IMG/VR virus record: IMGVR_UViG_3300010885_060015
Span: 1 to 51,790 of that record
Length of the DNA: 51,790 bases
Reading direction: 5' to 3' (one strand)
Source: a virus
Of the stretch, positions 24,994-32,411 are shown one piece after another. The notes beneath the pieces were generated by a model. The model saw only the letters and a list, made by a program, of their open reading frames with translations. It searched no databases and had not been told where the DNA came from. The position numbers and the translations under genes are program-made. Within the stretch, counting starts at the first letter, position 1, and each line of letters begins with the position of its first letter.

Positions 24994-25583
24994 TCTGTCA
25001 TGAAAACAAAGTGATATTAATTCATTTTGAAAAATGTGGCGGAACATCAATATCTCGTTTTTTAACCAATAAAGAATGGTGGCATGTTCACAATGAGTAT
25101 TTACTAGGCATTAGGTATGACGACGGTCACGAAAAACACTTGACCTACAATATGGCTAAACAACTATACTCTTCGTATATAGAAAACTATAAATTAGTCA
25201 CAATAACAAGACATCCCTATAGTTTATTTATTTCAAAGTTCTTATTCAATTACAGATCAAATAGTTCCCAAATATGTATTAGTGAAAATGATGTGTCCAA
25301 TATCATTGATGAATACAAAAGAAGATGGAATATAAATAGTCTTTATGATTTTTATTACGATCAAAAAAAATATGACTTTGTAATAAAGTTTGAAAATTAT
25401 CAACAAGATTTTAAAAAAATGTGCAACTTGTTGAATATTGATAGTGATAAAAAAATAATAGAGATTAACAAGCAAAGCGAAGATATTAAAAATAAGATCA
25501 CAATTACAGATGAGGCAAAACAAAACATAAAGGAATACTGTAAAGAATATTGTTTGGCTTTCGGATATAATATGAGTGGATGA
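24990..25583 (+). CDS. sulfotransferase
   Basis: 197 residues. ILIHFEKCGGTSISRFL is the PAPS 5'-phosphosulfate loop (K-x-G-G-T-S) and VTITRHPYSLFISKF is the 3'-phosphate site (R-x-x-x-x-x-x-S). The remainder is helical, Lys/Asn-rich and very AT-rich. It probably moves sulfate from PAPS onto a sugar made by the surrounding glycosyltransferases, or onto a host lipid. The start overlaps the previous stop. Confidence 0.8.
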   Translation: MICHENKVILIHFEKCGGTSISRFLTNKEWWHVHNEYLLGIRYDDGHEKHLTYNMAKQLYSSYIENYKLVTITRHPYSLFISKFLFNYRSNSSQICISENDVSNIIDEYKRRWNINSLYDFYYDQKKYDFVIKFENYQQDFKKMCNLLNIDSDKKIIEINKQSEDIKNKITITDEAKQNIKEYCKEYCLAFGYNMSG

Positions 25584-26895
25584 AAAAATTACAAATATGA
25601 TAAGTAACTCAAAATTATTTTGTCCGATATGCAAAAAAGAAGATCACCAAAAAGTTATTTTTTTAGGCTCAGAGTTCTCTTACAGATGCATCAATTGTTC
25701 TGCGACTCATTGCTTCGTTGAAAATCCGTATTGGGACTTTACCGACAACTTCAAAGAACATGGCTGTGGCGATTATAAATGGAAATTGAGCCGTTATGTC
25801 GGAACAGTGAAAAATTCTGAGTGGTCGTTTGAGGACAAAGATCTATGCCTCAGAACGCCTCAAGATGTTTACAATATGAAAAAACTACGCGTAGCATTTG
25901 AAAAACTAGGCGGGACACATACTGGTGAAGTTGATGTGGATGTTGTTAAAATCTCGGAAAAAAGATCAGACAATCGCCAATTTTTTGTGGCAAATGCCGT
26001 TACCAATCATCACTTTCAAGAGTGTTTCAGGGCTGTAGTGAGGATGAAGGACCACACTTCGACATCGGAATCTAAGTCATCATACAACATACTGATAATA
26101 GACAAAAAAATGGACATATGCCTCAACCCAGTTTCTAAATTGGATGGGGTTGATGAAATATGGAGAGTCAAAAATTGGTCTGAGAATCAATCGGTATGGC
26201 ACGTATCCGAAAGGCCCGAAGAAATTGAAGATTCCCTCGCTCTTGGAAACACGATATCAAAAATGCTGGACGGTCTAGATGGCAAGGCCATGGCCATATC
26301 CAAGGGACTCGGCCCTTGTCGTCTCGGAAAGGCCGCCTTGAAAGAACTCTTGTTTTGTGAAAAATTTGAATTGAGAACTACCAAAGGACATTTAATTGAA
26401 GACAAGCATGTGGGAATCCTTGTCAGAAACGACTCTCTGGATAGGGCTGGTTTTGAGTCCGAAAAACAGATAAGAGAAGTTTGTAAATTTGTGGATAATT
26501 TCGGATTCAAGCCATTGTTGATAGCTTGCACCGAACAAGAAGAGCAGATTTGCAAAAGAACATCCGAGTCAACTCTTTCTGCAAAAAATCTACAAGAGCA
26601 AGTTGTGTTCTATGAACACTTTTGTCTTGGCGTGATTGGAACTAATGGATCCGGGTGCAACATCCCTTGTCTTTTTGATTTGCCTCTTTTGTCTTTTGCA
26701 AAAAGTAGATTCTTTCCCGACGATTTCTATTGCATGGGAAGGCTATCCTCTCCCTATGATTGTTCCAAAGCTTTCGGCGGAGAACTAAGCAAGCCAGAGT
26801 CTGTTGTTGAAATAAGATGCGATCCAAGCAAGCCAACGAGCATAATGGATCATTTGGATCCGGCGACCACATGGATTAAGGGATTGAAAAATTAG
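25576..26895 (+). CDS. zinc-ribbon GT-B-like glycosyltransferase candidate
   Basis: 439 residues from the GTG at 25576; ATG 25597 is equally possible since neither has a clear Shine-Dalgarno. Residues ~15-42 form a CPIC...CINC ribbon. The C-terminal half reads like a GT-B/GT9-type domain: HVGILVRNDSLDRAGFESE, FGFKPLLIACTEQEEQI, LGVIGTNGSGCNIPCLFDLPLLSF. The middle has few clues. It closes the glycan island, and the first 8 nt overlap the sulfotransferase gene. Confidence 0.5.
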   Translation: MDEKITNMISNSKLFCPICKKEDHQKVIFLGSEFSYRCINCSATHCFVENPYWDFTDNFKEHGCGDYKWKLSRYVGTVKNSEWSFEDKDLCLRTPQDVYNMKKLRVAFEKLGGTHTGEVDVDVVKISEKRSDNRQFFVANAVTNHHFQECFRAVVRMKDHTSTSESKSSYNILIIDKKMDICLNPVSKLDGVDEIWRVKNWSENQSVWHVSERPEEIEDSLALGNTISKMLDGLDGKAMAISKGLGPCRLGKAALKELLFCEKFELRTTKGHLIEDKHVGILVRNDSLDRAGFESEKQIREVCKFVDNFGFKPLLIACTEQEEQICKRTSESTLSAKNLQEQVVFYEHFCLGVIGTNGSGCNIPCLFDLPLLSFAKSRFFPDDFYCMGRLSSPYDCSKAFGGELSKPESVVEIRCDPSKPTSIMDHLDPATTWIKGLKN

Positions 26896-26898
26896 CCG

Positions 26899-26927
26899 TT
26901 GATTTTTTTGTTTTTTTGATCTATATT
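26899..26927 (+). promoter_or_regulatory. promoter-like boxes placed for a leaderless transcript
   Basis: TTGATT at 26899-26904, 17-nt T-rich spacer, TATATT at 26922-26927, then 7 nt to the ATG at 26935. No Shine-Dalgarno is present. Transcription would start at about the ATG. Confidence 0.45.
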
Positions 26928-26934
26928 TGATTCC

Positions 26935-27339
26935 ATGAGCCCAGAACTTGAAAAAACTCTGTTCGAGCAGTTTCCCGCCTTATTCAAAGGCCGAGACAGA
27001 TCCTTGCAAGAATCTCTCATGGCTTTCGGCTGCGAGCATTCTGACGGGTGGTTCAACATAATTCGCGCTATGTGTTGGGAAATAGACGCACACCTCAAGA
27101 ATAAGCCGTTCGACTATGAATTCGTCCAGATAAAAGAGAAGTTTGGCACCCTCAGAGTGTACGACAACGGCCACGACGACCACATCGCCGGAATCATAGG
27201 AATGGCCGAGTCCATGAGTTCCATGACTTGCGAGGTTACGGGTAAGCCTGGGCGTCTTTATCGCTCCGGGATGTGGTACAGAACGCTCTGCGACGAAGAG
27301 GCACAGAATCACGGATATGTTCTGGTGACCCCGGAATAA
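26935..27339 (+). CDS. conserved phage protein of unknown function
   Basis: 134 residues. The set FPALFKGRD, MAFGCEHSDGWFNIIRAMCWEI, YEFVQIKEKFGTLRVYDNG and SMTCEVTGKPGRLY is one I associate with a widespread phage/bacterial hypothetical family having a C-x-x-x-GWF core and a C..C pair. No activity is known to me. The ATG lies behind promoter-like boxes without a Shine-Dalgarno. The next gene starts 2 nt after its stop. Confidence 0.6.
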   Translation: MSPELEKTLFEQFPALFKGRDRSLQESLMAFGCEHSDGWFNIIRAMCWEIDAHLKNKPFDYEFVQIKEKFGTLRVYDNGHDDHIAGIIGMAESMSSMTCEVTGKPGRLYRSGMWYRTLCDEEAQNHGYVLVTPE

Positions 27340-27341
27340 AC

Positions 27342-27998
27342 ATGAAAGACTTTTTTAACAAGCCGGTCAAGATAACAGACAAGGAAGACAATGTCTTCTT
27401 TTGGTCCGATATGCACCTTGGCCAAGAGTGCAAGAGCTGGGCCGAGCCCCTTTACGTCAAGAGGGGCTTCAAGTCGCTTGAGGAGCACGATTCCACCCTC
27501 GTAAAGAGGTGGAATCAAAGGATTTCGCACGAGGGCGTCGTCTTCAACCTCGGCGACATGCTGTTCGGCTACGACGGCCAGCGCAAACTCGTCAATTACT
27601 TCGAGATGCTCAACTTTAAGACGATGTACCTTCTCTTCGGAAACCACACCGCTGGAACCAAGCAAGTTTTCGAGAGTCTGGAAGGGAACGTCTACGAGGT
27701 CAACTCCGAAAAGCGGGTCGTGTTCTGTCCCAACTACATAGAAGCCCACATAAATGGCTACATGTGCGTTCTGAGCCATTACGCTATCGCATCCTTTAAC
27801 GGACAAGGCAAGGGCGCTTACATGATCCACGGCCACTCGCACGGCAATCTGTACGGCTCCGACATGGGAGACGTTCTGTACAAGGCTAGGATCGTCGACG
27901 TCGGAGTGGAGCGGTTCCCAAGCCCGCCGTCGTTCGGGGACATCAAAAAATTGTTCAAGGAAAAACCGGTCAGTTTTGACCACCATGGAGCGGAATAA
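27342..27998 (+). CDS. calcineurin-like metallophosphoesterase
   Basis: 218 residues from the ATG at 27342. The metal-binding motifs are all present in order: FFWSDMHLG (D-x-H, ~22-28), VFNLGDMLFG (G-D, ~70), LLFGNHT (G-N-H, ~100), CVLSHYAI and IHGHSHGNLYG (G-H-S-H, ~164). Small phage enzymes of this class hydrolyse phosphodiesters or nucleotides; the substrate is unknown. The stop overlaps the next start (TAATG). Confidence 0.8.
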   Translation: MKDFFNKPVKITDKEDNVFFWSDMHLGQECKSWAEPLYVKRGFKSLEEHDSTLVKRWNQRISHEGVVFNLGDMLFGYDGQRKLVNYFEMLNFKTMYLLFGNHTAGTKQVFESLEGNVYEVNSEKRVVFCPNYIEAHINGYMCVLSHYAIASFNGQGKGAYMIHGHSHGNLYGSDMGDVLYKARIVDVGVERFPSPPSFGDIKKLFKEKPVSFDHHGAE

Positions 27999-28417
27999 TG
28001 AAGAAATTAATAACCATCAAAGACTTCGTCTCCACCGTAAATTACCAAATCGGCGAGGCGTCCGAATATCTTTGGGATTGCTACGGTCCCAACGCTTGCA
28101 ATCTTGAATGGGGCAAGGCCGACTTCTCCGCCAGCGCGGAGATGATCTACGACATCAAAACTTGGGATGTCTACGAGATTAGTGTCTGGGACTGCCGTGA
28201 CGAGCCCACCAAGGTCTACCGCTGGATCAAGCCCGAATATATCAAGAGGCACAAGAAAGAGAGCAAGGAACGGGGTTTAAAATTCAATGTCGCAATCGAC
28301 AAAATCAAGTACGAAGAAACCACGCCGGCCAAGCTCTTGGGGTATCTGAAGAGACTGTGCAAGGAGAAGGCTTCGGACAAAAAATCCAAGAAGCCCAAGA
28401 AGGTTTGGATTAACTGA
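27998..28417 (+). CDS. hypothetical protein
   Basis: 139 residues. The first half is aromatic (SEYLWDCYGPNACNLEWGK, VYEISVWDCRD) and the C-terminus is Lys-rich (KEKASDKKSKKPKKVW), which suggests nucleic-acid contact. It is translationally coupled to the metallophosphoesterase by TAATG. I do not recognise the family. Confidence 0.6.
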   Translation: MKKLITIKDFVSTVNYQIGEASEYLWDCYGPNACNLEWGKADFSASAEMIYDIKTWDVYEISVWDCRDEPTKVYRWIKPEYIKRHKKESKERGLKFNVAIDKIKYEETTPAKLLGYLKRLCKEKASDKKSKKPKKVWIN

Positions 28418-28430
28418 AAGGAAAATATTG

Positions 28431-28985
28431 ATGAACGGACCAGTTGCATACGCCGCTGTGGCCACGGACGGCAGCGAATCCATATATGTGGCCTCTCTCC
28501 GCGAGCAAGCCGAGGCTGCTTGTCGTGAGTACAACTGGATGTTAATTCCACTGTACGCCGGACCACAGACTTGGCCCGATGAAGTCGCCGCAGTTGAGGC
28601 GGCGTTTGAGCGAAGCGGCGTGAAGCCGACATGGCCCGACGACGAGGCCGGAAACATCGGCCCGATGGCTGAGGCGATGGCCGCCGAGATTGAGCGATTG
28701 CAACGTTCCGTTATTGATTGGAAATTAGAGGCAGAGGTGCATCGCAAGCGTGCGCATGCAGCTGTAATCGAGATTGCCATACTCAGCGAGGCTATTCGCC
28801 GCCTTGCGGATCAAGACGCCACGCTATCAGTTCGTGAGGGAAACGTGACGGTGGATATGGATTTCACGCTCACCGACGAGGAGCGGGAGGCTGTTGCATT
28901 TTTTGCTGAGCTACGCGGCGGTGATTTTGACTCTTGCTTGCCGCGCGCCGCCACGCTCCGTAATTTACTTGAAAGGACAAAATGA
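28431..28985 (+). CDS. GC-rich protein with LTDEERE tail (1)
   Basis: 184 residues from the ATG at 28431, behind AAAGGA. The head (AYAAVATDGSESIYVASLREQAEAAC, seen as a continuous stretch, then PLYAGPQ) resembles a small wrapper domain that precedes LTDEEREAI-type tails in environmental bacteria. The tail reads FTLTDEEREAVAFFAELRG then AATLRNLLERTK. Codons are markedly GC-richer than neighbouring genes, pointing to recent transfer. The same tail ends the next protein. I recall such tails mainly from planctomycetes, a memory not a search. Confidence 0.55.
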   Translation: MNGPVAYAAVATDGSESIYVASLREQAEAACREYNWMLIPLYAGPQTWPDEVAAVEAAFERSGVKPTWPDDEAGNIGPMAEAMAAEIERLQRSVIDWKLEAEVHRKRAHAAVIEIAILSEAIRRLADQDATLSVREGNVTVDMDFTLTDEEREAVAFFAELRGGDFDSCLPRAATLRNLLERTK

Positions 28986-29362
28986 CTGACCGTGACTACT
29001 TCGCCGCCGCGTCCCTAATTCGCGGCATGGGCGTTCTCGGCTGTGAGCAGATTGCAAAAGCGTGTTACGAAATGGCCGATGCTATGCTCCGAGAGCGGGA
29101 GCGGCACCATATTCCCGACGCCGGGAAAATGGTTGAAAACACGACGAATCATGACGCCGTGCCAGCGGCGAGAGCCGAAGAGCCTGAGTCCTCAGTACCA
29201 CTGGGGAGCGGTTCGGCACTGGCAAATACACCCATGCTGACCGACGAGGAGCGAGAGGCGATTGAGTGGTTCGCGGAAGTGCGAAAGCCGCTGACCAGAT
29301 TGACTCAGAGCCACAACCGCGAAAGGTACAAAGCCACGCTTCGCGGGTTGCTGGAGAGATAA
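28982..29362 (+). CDS. GC-rich protein with LTDEERE tail (2)
   Basis: 126 residues, overlapping the previous gene as ATGA. An N-terminal helical part (SLIRGMGVLGCEQIAKACY) and a low-complexity middle lead to MLTDEEREAIEWFAEVRKP and ATLRGLLER, the same C-terminal form as its neighbour. It is probably a divergent duplicate sharing that tail. Its GC-rich composition matches gene 1 of the pair. Confidence 0.55.
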   Translation: MTDRDYFAAASLIRGMGVLGCEQIAKACYEMADAMLRERERHHIPDAGKMVENTTNHDAVPAARAEEPESSVPLGSGSALANTPMLTDEEREAIEWFAEVRKPLTRLTQSHNRERYKATLRGLLER

Positions 29363-29437
29363 GGCTCCGACTTTAGGCCAAGTTAGGATATGTTGATATG
29401 TAGTGCACTTCAAGCAAGGCAGAATACTATTTCCCCA

Positions 29438-29466
29438 TTGAAAGCCTTTGTGGACTACGGTATACT
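29438..29466 (+). promoter_or_regulatory. strong sigma70-like promoter upstream of dnaE
   Basis: TTGAAA at 29438-29443, exactly 17 nt, TATACT at 29461-29466. The predicted transcript start at ~29473 gives a ~118-nt leader to the GTG at 29591, holding two perfect hairpins. Confidence 0.65.
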
Positions 29467-29487
29467 TGATGTTCGTATGGCAAACTG

Positions 29488-29511
29488 CTTAGATATGATA
29501 ACATATCTAAG
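29488..29511 (+). promoter_or_regulatory. perfect hairpin in dnaE leader (1)
   Basis: Arms CTTAGATATG and CATATCTAAG (10 bp, no mismatch) around the tetraloop ATAA. No T-run follows, so it is not a standard terminator. It could be a translational operator, an RNA-stability element or, at DNA level, a palindrome for a dimeric protein. Confidence 0.65.
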
Positions 29512-29525
29512 AGCGCCAAGTATGA

Positions 29526-29547
29526 CAAGTCTTCGTTCGAAGACTTG
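29526..29547 (+). promoter_or_regulatory. perfect hairpin in dnaE leader (2)
   Basis: Arms CAAGTCTTC and GAAGACTTG (9 bp) around GTTC, 14 nt after hairpin 1. It has no T-run and ends ~24 nt before the AAGGAG of dnaE. The rest of the 29363-29590 gap shows no gene. Confidence 0.65.
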
Positions 29548-29590
29548 TTGAGACCAAAAGGCGTTAATCTAGGAAGGAGAAAAACACACC

Positions 29591-31009
29591 GTGAAATCAA
29601 AAATTATGGGATTTGAACATCTTCACCTCCACACCGATTTCTCGGTGCTCTAACTTGATGGCTATCAAACTTGTCATGAAGCAGCAGCCCGAGCCAAGGA
29701 AATAAATCAAAATTTCCTGTGCGTCACCGATCATGGATCTATGGGAGCCGTCCCCAGGCAGATACAAGCCTGCGAGGAGTACGGCAGAGAGCCCATATTC
29801 GGTTGCGAACTCTATGTCCAGCCGATGCAACCCGAACTGAAGGAGGGCGAAAAGACGACCGACTTGACAGAGGACATGGATCCCGAGGAGCGGAAGAGGC
29901 TGGGGAAGAGTTATCATCTCCTCGCGCTCGCGACCTCGCAGAAGGGCTACAGCAACCTAGTGAATCTTTCTTCTCTGGCTTGGACCCGTGGCTTCTACCG
30001 GAAGCCCCGGGTCAACCACGAGATGCTCTTGAGGCACAAGGAGGGGATTATATTCACTTCTTGCTGCTACAACTCTGAAATTGGTCAGGCGTTTGAGCAC
30101 GGGGGCGATGACGCCGGCTTTGCAATGGTCGAGAAGTACATCGGCATGTTCGGGAAGGATAACTTCTATCTTGAGATCATGCTTTTGGATTTCAGCAAGC
30201 AGAAGCCCTACAACAAGTTCATCATGAGGGCGCACGACAAGTACGGACTGCCCGTAATTTTGACGCAAGACTGTCATTACTCCCAACGGGAGGACAGCAA
30301 GATGCAGCGGCTTATGCTCATGGTGCAGACCCGCAAGACCCTCCAAGAAATCCAAGAAAAGATGGATCGGGAGGAGACGGCCGACTTGTTCGAACTCCAA
30401 GATACGAATCTCTGGATGAAGAGCGAGGAGGAACTCAACGAGAAGTGGGAGAGCGATTATAAGGACGCTATACCATTGGAGTTCTTTGAAGAGGCAAAAA
30501 GAAACACTGTTAGGGTTGCTGAGAGGGCCAAGGGCGTCAAGTTAGACCGCTCCGTTAAACTTCCCTACATAGAGGACGCCGACCAGAAGCTCCTTGAATA
30601 TATTTCAATAGGTTTCAAGAAGAGACGACTTCCTCGCAATGCGACCTATATGGCTAGAGTTAAGGAGGAGTACGACCTCATTTGCAGCAAGGGTTTTGCT
30701 TCGTACTTCATCATCCAGAAGATGATGACGGACGAGGCCCGCAGAGTATCCAAGGAACTTTTGGGGTATGGAGACGGGTCAGAGGCTGTCGGCCCGGGCA
30801 GGGGTTCAGCTGTGGGCGCCCTCACTTGTTATTGTCTAGGGGTCACCGACGTGGATCCCATTGAGCACGATCTTCTCTTCTCAAGGTTCCTCAGCCCCGC
30901 CCGAGGCGGCAAGCAGATGAAATTAAGATTTTCAATAGATCCCGTGGTGGTCACGGAAGATTTGGCGAAAGACTGCCCGTTCAACATACCTATTGAAAGG
31001 AAGGATTGA
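29591..31009 (+). CDS. dnaE: DNA polymerase III alpha, N-terminal part (PHP to GPGRGS), with in-frame TAA
   Basis: GTG at 29591 follows AAGGAG. Codons 10-15 give HLHLHT, the PHP metal motif, then DFSVL, a TAA at 29651-29653, then LDGYQ. VTDHGSMGA (~45-53) and the polymerase's GPGRGSAVGALTCYCLG (~401-417) follow. DnaE normally has [YF]-S-x-L-D-G here, so CTC-TAA-CTT inserts a stop and one codon into an otherwise intact frame. TAG, TGA and TAA all end other genes, so recoding is unlikely. Readings: ribosomal hop (CTC to CTT), a null mutation with restart at ATG 29741, or sequence error. The catalytic Asp residues lie in the separate gene at 33922. Confidence 0.75.
30934..30969 (+). repeat. 36-bp direct repeat, copy 1 (3' end of dnaE N-part)
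   Basis: Identical to 31261-31296. It encodes IDPVVVTEDLAK within the last 26 residues of the N-terminal DnaE piece. Weaker similarity continues to the next start codon, 79 nt from the repeat start versus 76 nt in copy 2, including GAAAGGAA just before each ATG. Confidence 0.85.
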
Positions 31010-31012
31010 ACC

Positions 31013-31261
31013 ATGGATTTAAAGGAACTTGGTGTCTTTGTTGAAGAAAATAGAGCCAAGATCAAGCGTTTTCAAGATGACGACTCAGAAGAGAATCTGT
31101 ACACGGTTCTTTTGGAAGCCACGGACACAAACTTGAGGATCATCTCAAAGTACAAGGTGGAGTGCGAACAAGCCTCAGGAGAGGACAGAGTTGCGCTTGA
31201 GGAAATGATTGAAACATTGAGAAAATGTGTCGTTGATAGCCTCTCTATTGTTCCTTTTTGA
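31013..31261 (+). CDS. hypothetical protein between direct repeats
   Basis: 82 residues, mostly helical and acidic (VEENRAKIKRFQDDD, LEEMIETLRKCVVD). AAGGA lies ahead of the ATG, 3 nt after the dnaE stop. Its TGA abuts copy 2 of the direct repeat, so gene and repeat copy form one ~327-bp unit (30934-31260). Function unknown. Confidence 0.6.
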   Translation: MDLKELGVFVEENRAKIKRFQDDDSEENLYTVLLEATDTNLRIISKYKVECEQASGEDRVALEEMIETLRKCVVDSLSIVPF

Positions 31262-31296
31262 ATAGATCCCGTGGTGGTCACGGAAGATTTGGCGAA
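31261..31296 (+). repeat. 36-bp direct repeat, copy 2 (leader of Sm-like gene)
   Basis: Second copy of the repeat, here not inside a gene. Its reading continues to a stop after EVFIIFH. GAAAGGAAAGA follows and serves the ATG at 31337. Confidence 0.85.
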
Positions 31297-31336
31297 GGAA
31301 GTCTTTATAATATTCCATTAGAAAGGAAAGACTGAT

Positions 31337-31615
31337 ATGTCTATTAAAATACTTAGGCTGGTTAACGGTGAGGATATTGTGACTCAAGTAGAGAGGAAGG
31401 GTGAGGTTTTCTTGTTGAAGAAGCCACACAGGCTCATAATCTCTAGGGAGGGGCTTGCGTCCATGCCGTTCTGCCCGTTTTCCAAGGAGGAAGACTATGA
31501 GATCTCCGCCCAACACGTCCTCTTTGAGGCCGAGCCTGAGGACGAGATAAGAAACTCCTACGCGAGCCAAGTCGGCGCCATAGTGCTTCCCAACTCCGGC
31601 CTCTTGACGCCTTAG
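31337..31615 (+). CDS. Sm-like fold small protein
   Basis: 92 residues: MSIKILRLVNGEDIVTQVE, FLLKKPHRLIIS and ISAQHVLFEAEP follow the strand pattern (I-x-G-E/D-x-I, then a P-x-x-L strand) of Sm-like proteins known from marine phages. Such proteins may bind RNA; this is inferred. The stop overlaps that of the minus-strand gene (TTAG). Confidence 0.5.
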   Translation: MSIKILRLVNGEDIVTQVERKGEVFLLKKPHRLIISREGLASMPFCPFSKEEDYEISAQHVLFEAEPEDEIRNSYASQVGAIVLPNSGLLTP

Positions 31616-32376
31616 CCGATCAAGGGAGTCCAGAAACTGTTGTAATCGTAGTCCAGCATTTCTCTTACTCCCAGTCTCGGATCTATGTTCTTCCAAAAGT
31701 TTAAGATTGCCTCAGCATTCCCTTTATGGAATGTTTCGATGTGATCTTGATGTATGGATGAATTAAAATCGCATCTATAGATGAATAAAGGTATGGAATA
31801 GGTTTTGCCGGAGTTGTACACAACCTCTTCGGATGCGGCTCTCGGCTTAAACCTTTGATCTAATTTGAACTTACCGTCTTTAAAGTGCATTTTTATTATC
31901 TTTGATGCGTGATGTCTTGTGATCACGTACATGACTGTGCAGTAGTCGTTTATCAGTCTGGGATGGAGATTTACTCTGAGGTTCTTCGTGCAAGTGATTG
32001 AGCACTGCAAGACGTCCCAGTCGTACGGGGCGTTCTTGATGAACTCCTTCCATGTGAAGGGCCAGTGGGGAACCGTGTCGAAGGATATGTCGTCTTCGCA
32101 AATTACGACATGATCGAGGTCTGTTTCCTCGTAAAAGTATTTTATGGCCTTGATGTGCGACATGGTACATCCGAGTTCGGCCTTGGTGACCATTTCCGGG
32201 AATCCGCACATGATGTTGCTTAAATCATCAACGCTTCTCGTGTCCACCGCAGATATTCTTGTGTGGGGTATGCCGTGAGAGTCCAACAAGTCTTCCATGT
32301 ACTTTCGCCTGTTGGACTCTGTGTCTAGATTGATCCAAAGGATCGGTCCGATCCCCTCGAGCTTAGATTTGATCAT
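31612..32376 (-). CDS. GT25-like glycosyltransferase
   Basis: 254 residues. ILWINLDTESNRRKYMEDLL and HTRISAVDTRS at the N-terminus, AELGCTMSHIKAIKYF (E-x-G-C-x-x-S-H) and VVICEDDISF are the GT25/LPS-type beta-glycosyltransferase signature set, and IHQDH sits near the C-terminus. Between the two dnaE pieces on the opposite strand, it breaks any common transcript for them. It has no clear Shine-Dalgarno. Confidence 0.8.
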   Translation of the reverse strand: MIKSKLEGIGPILWINLDTESNRRKYMEDLLDSHGIPHTRISAVDTRSVDDLSNIMCGFPEMVTKAELGCTMSHIKAIKYFYEETDLDHVVICEDDISFDTVPHWPFTWKEFIKNAPYDWDVLQCSITCTKNLRVNLHPRLINDYCTVMYVITRHHASKIIKMHFKDGKFKLDQRFKPRAASEEVVYNSGKTYSIPLFIYRCDFNSSIHQDHIETFHKGNAEAILNFWKNIDPRLGVREMLDYDYNSFWTPLIG

Positions 32377-32411
32377 TCTCCAAGCATATCAAAAATGAGC
32401 GATTTTGAAAA

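Noticed and set aside
27309-27986. Minus-strand 225-residue frame opposite the metallophosphoesterase
   Set aside because: Antisense shadow; the plus strand has all metallophosphoesterase motifs.
29363-29590. tRNA or small RNA gene in the dnaE leader
   Set aside because: Two hairpins only; no cloverleaf, anticodon arm or CCA end can be drawn.
29591-31009. Alternative genetic code (TAA read as sense) to explain the stop in dnaE
   Set aside because: TAA, TAG and TGA all end well-defined genes in the window (e.g. 14422, 46663, 19983).
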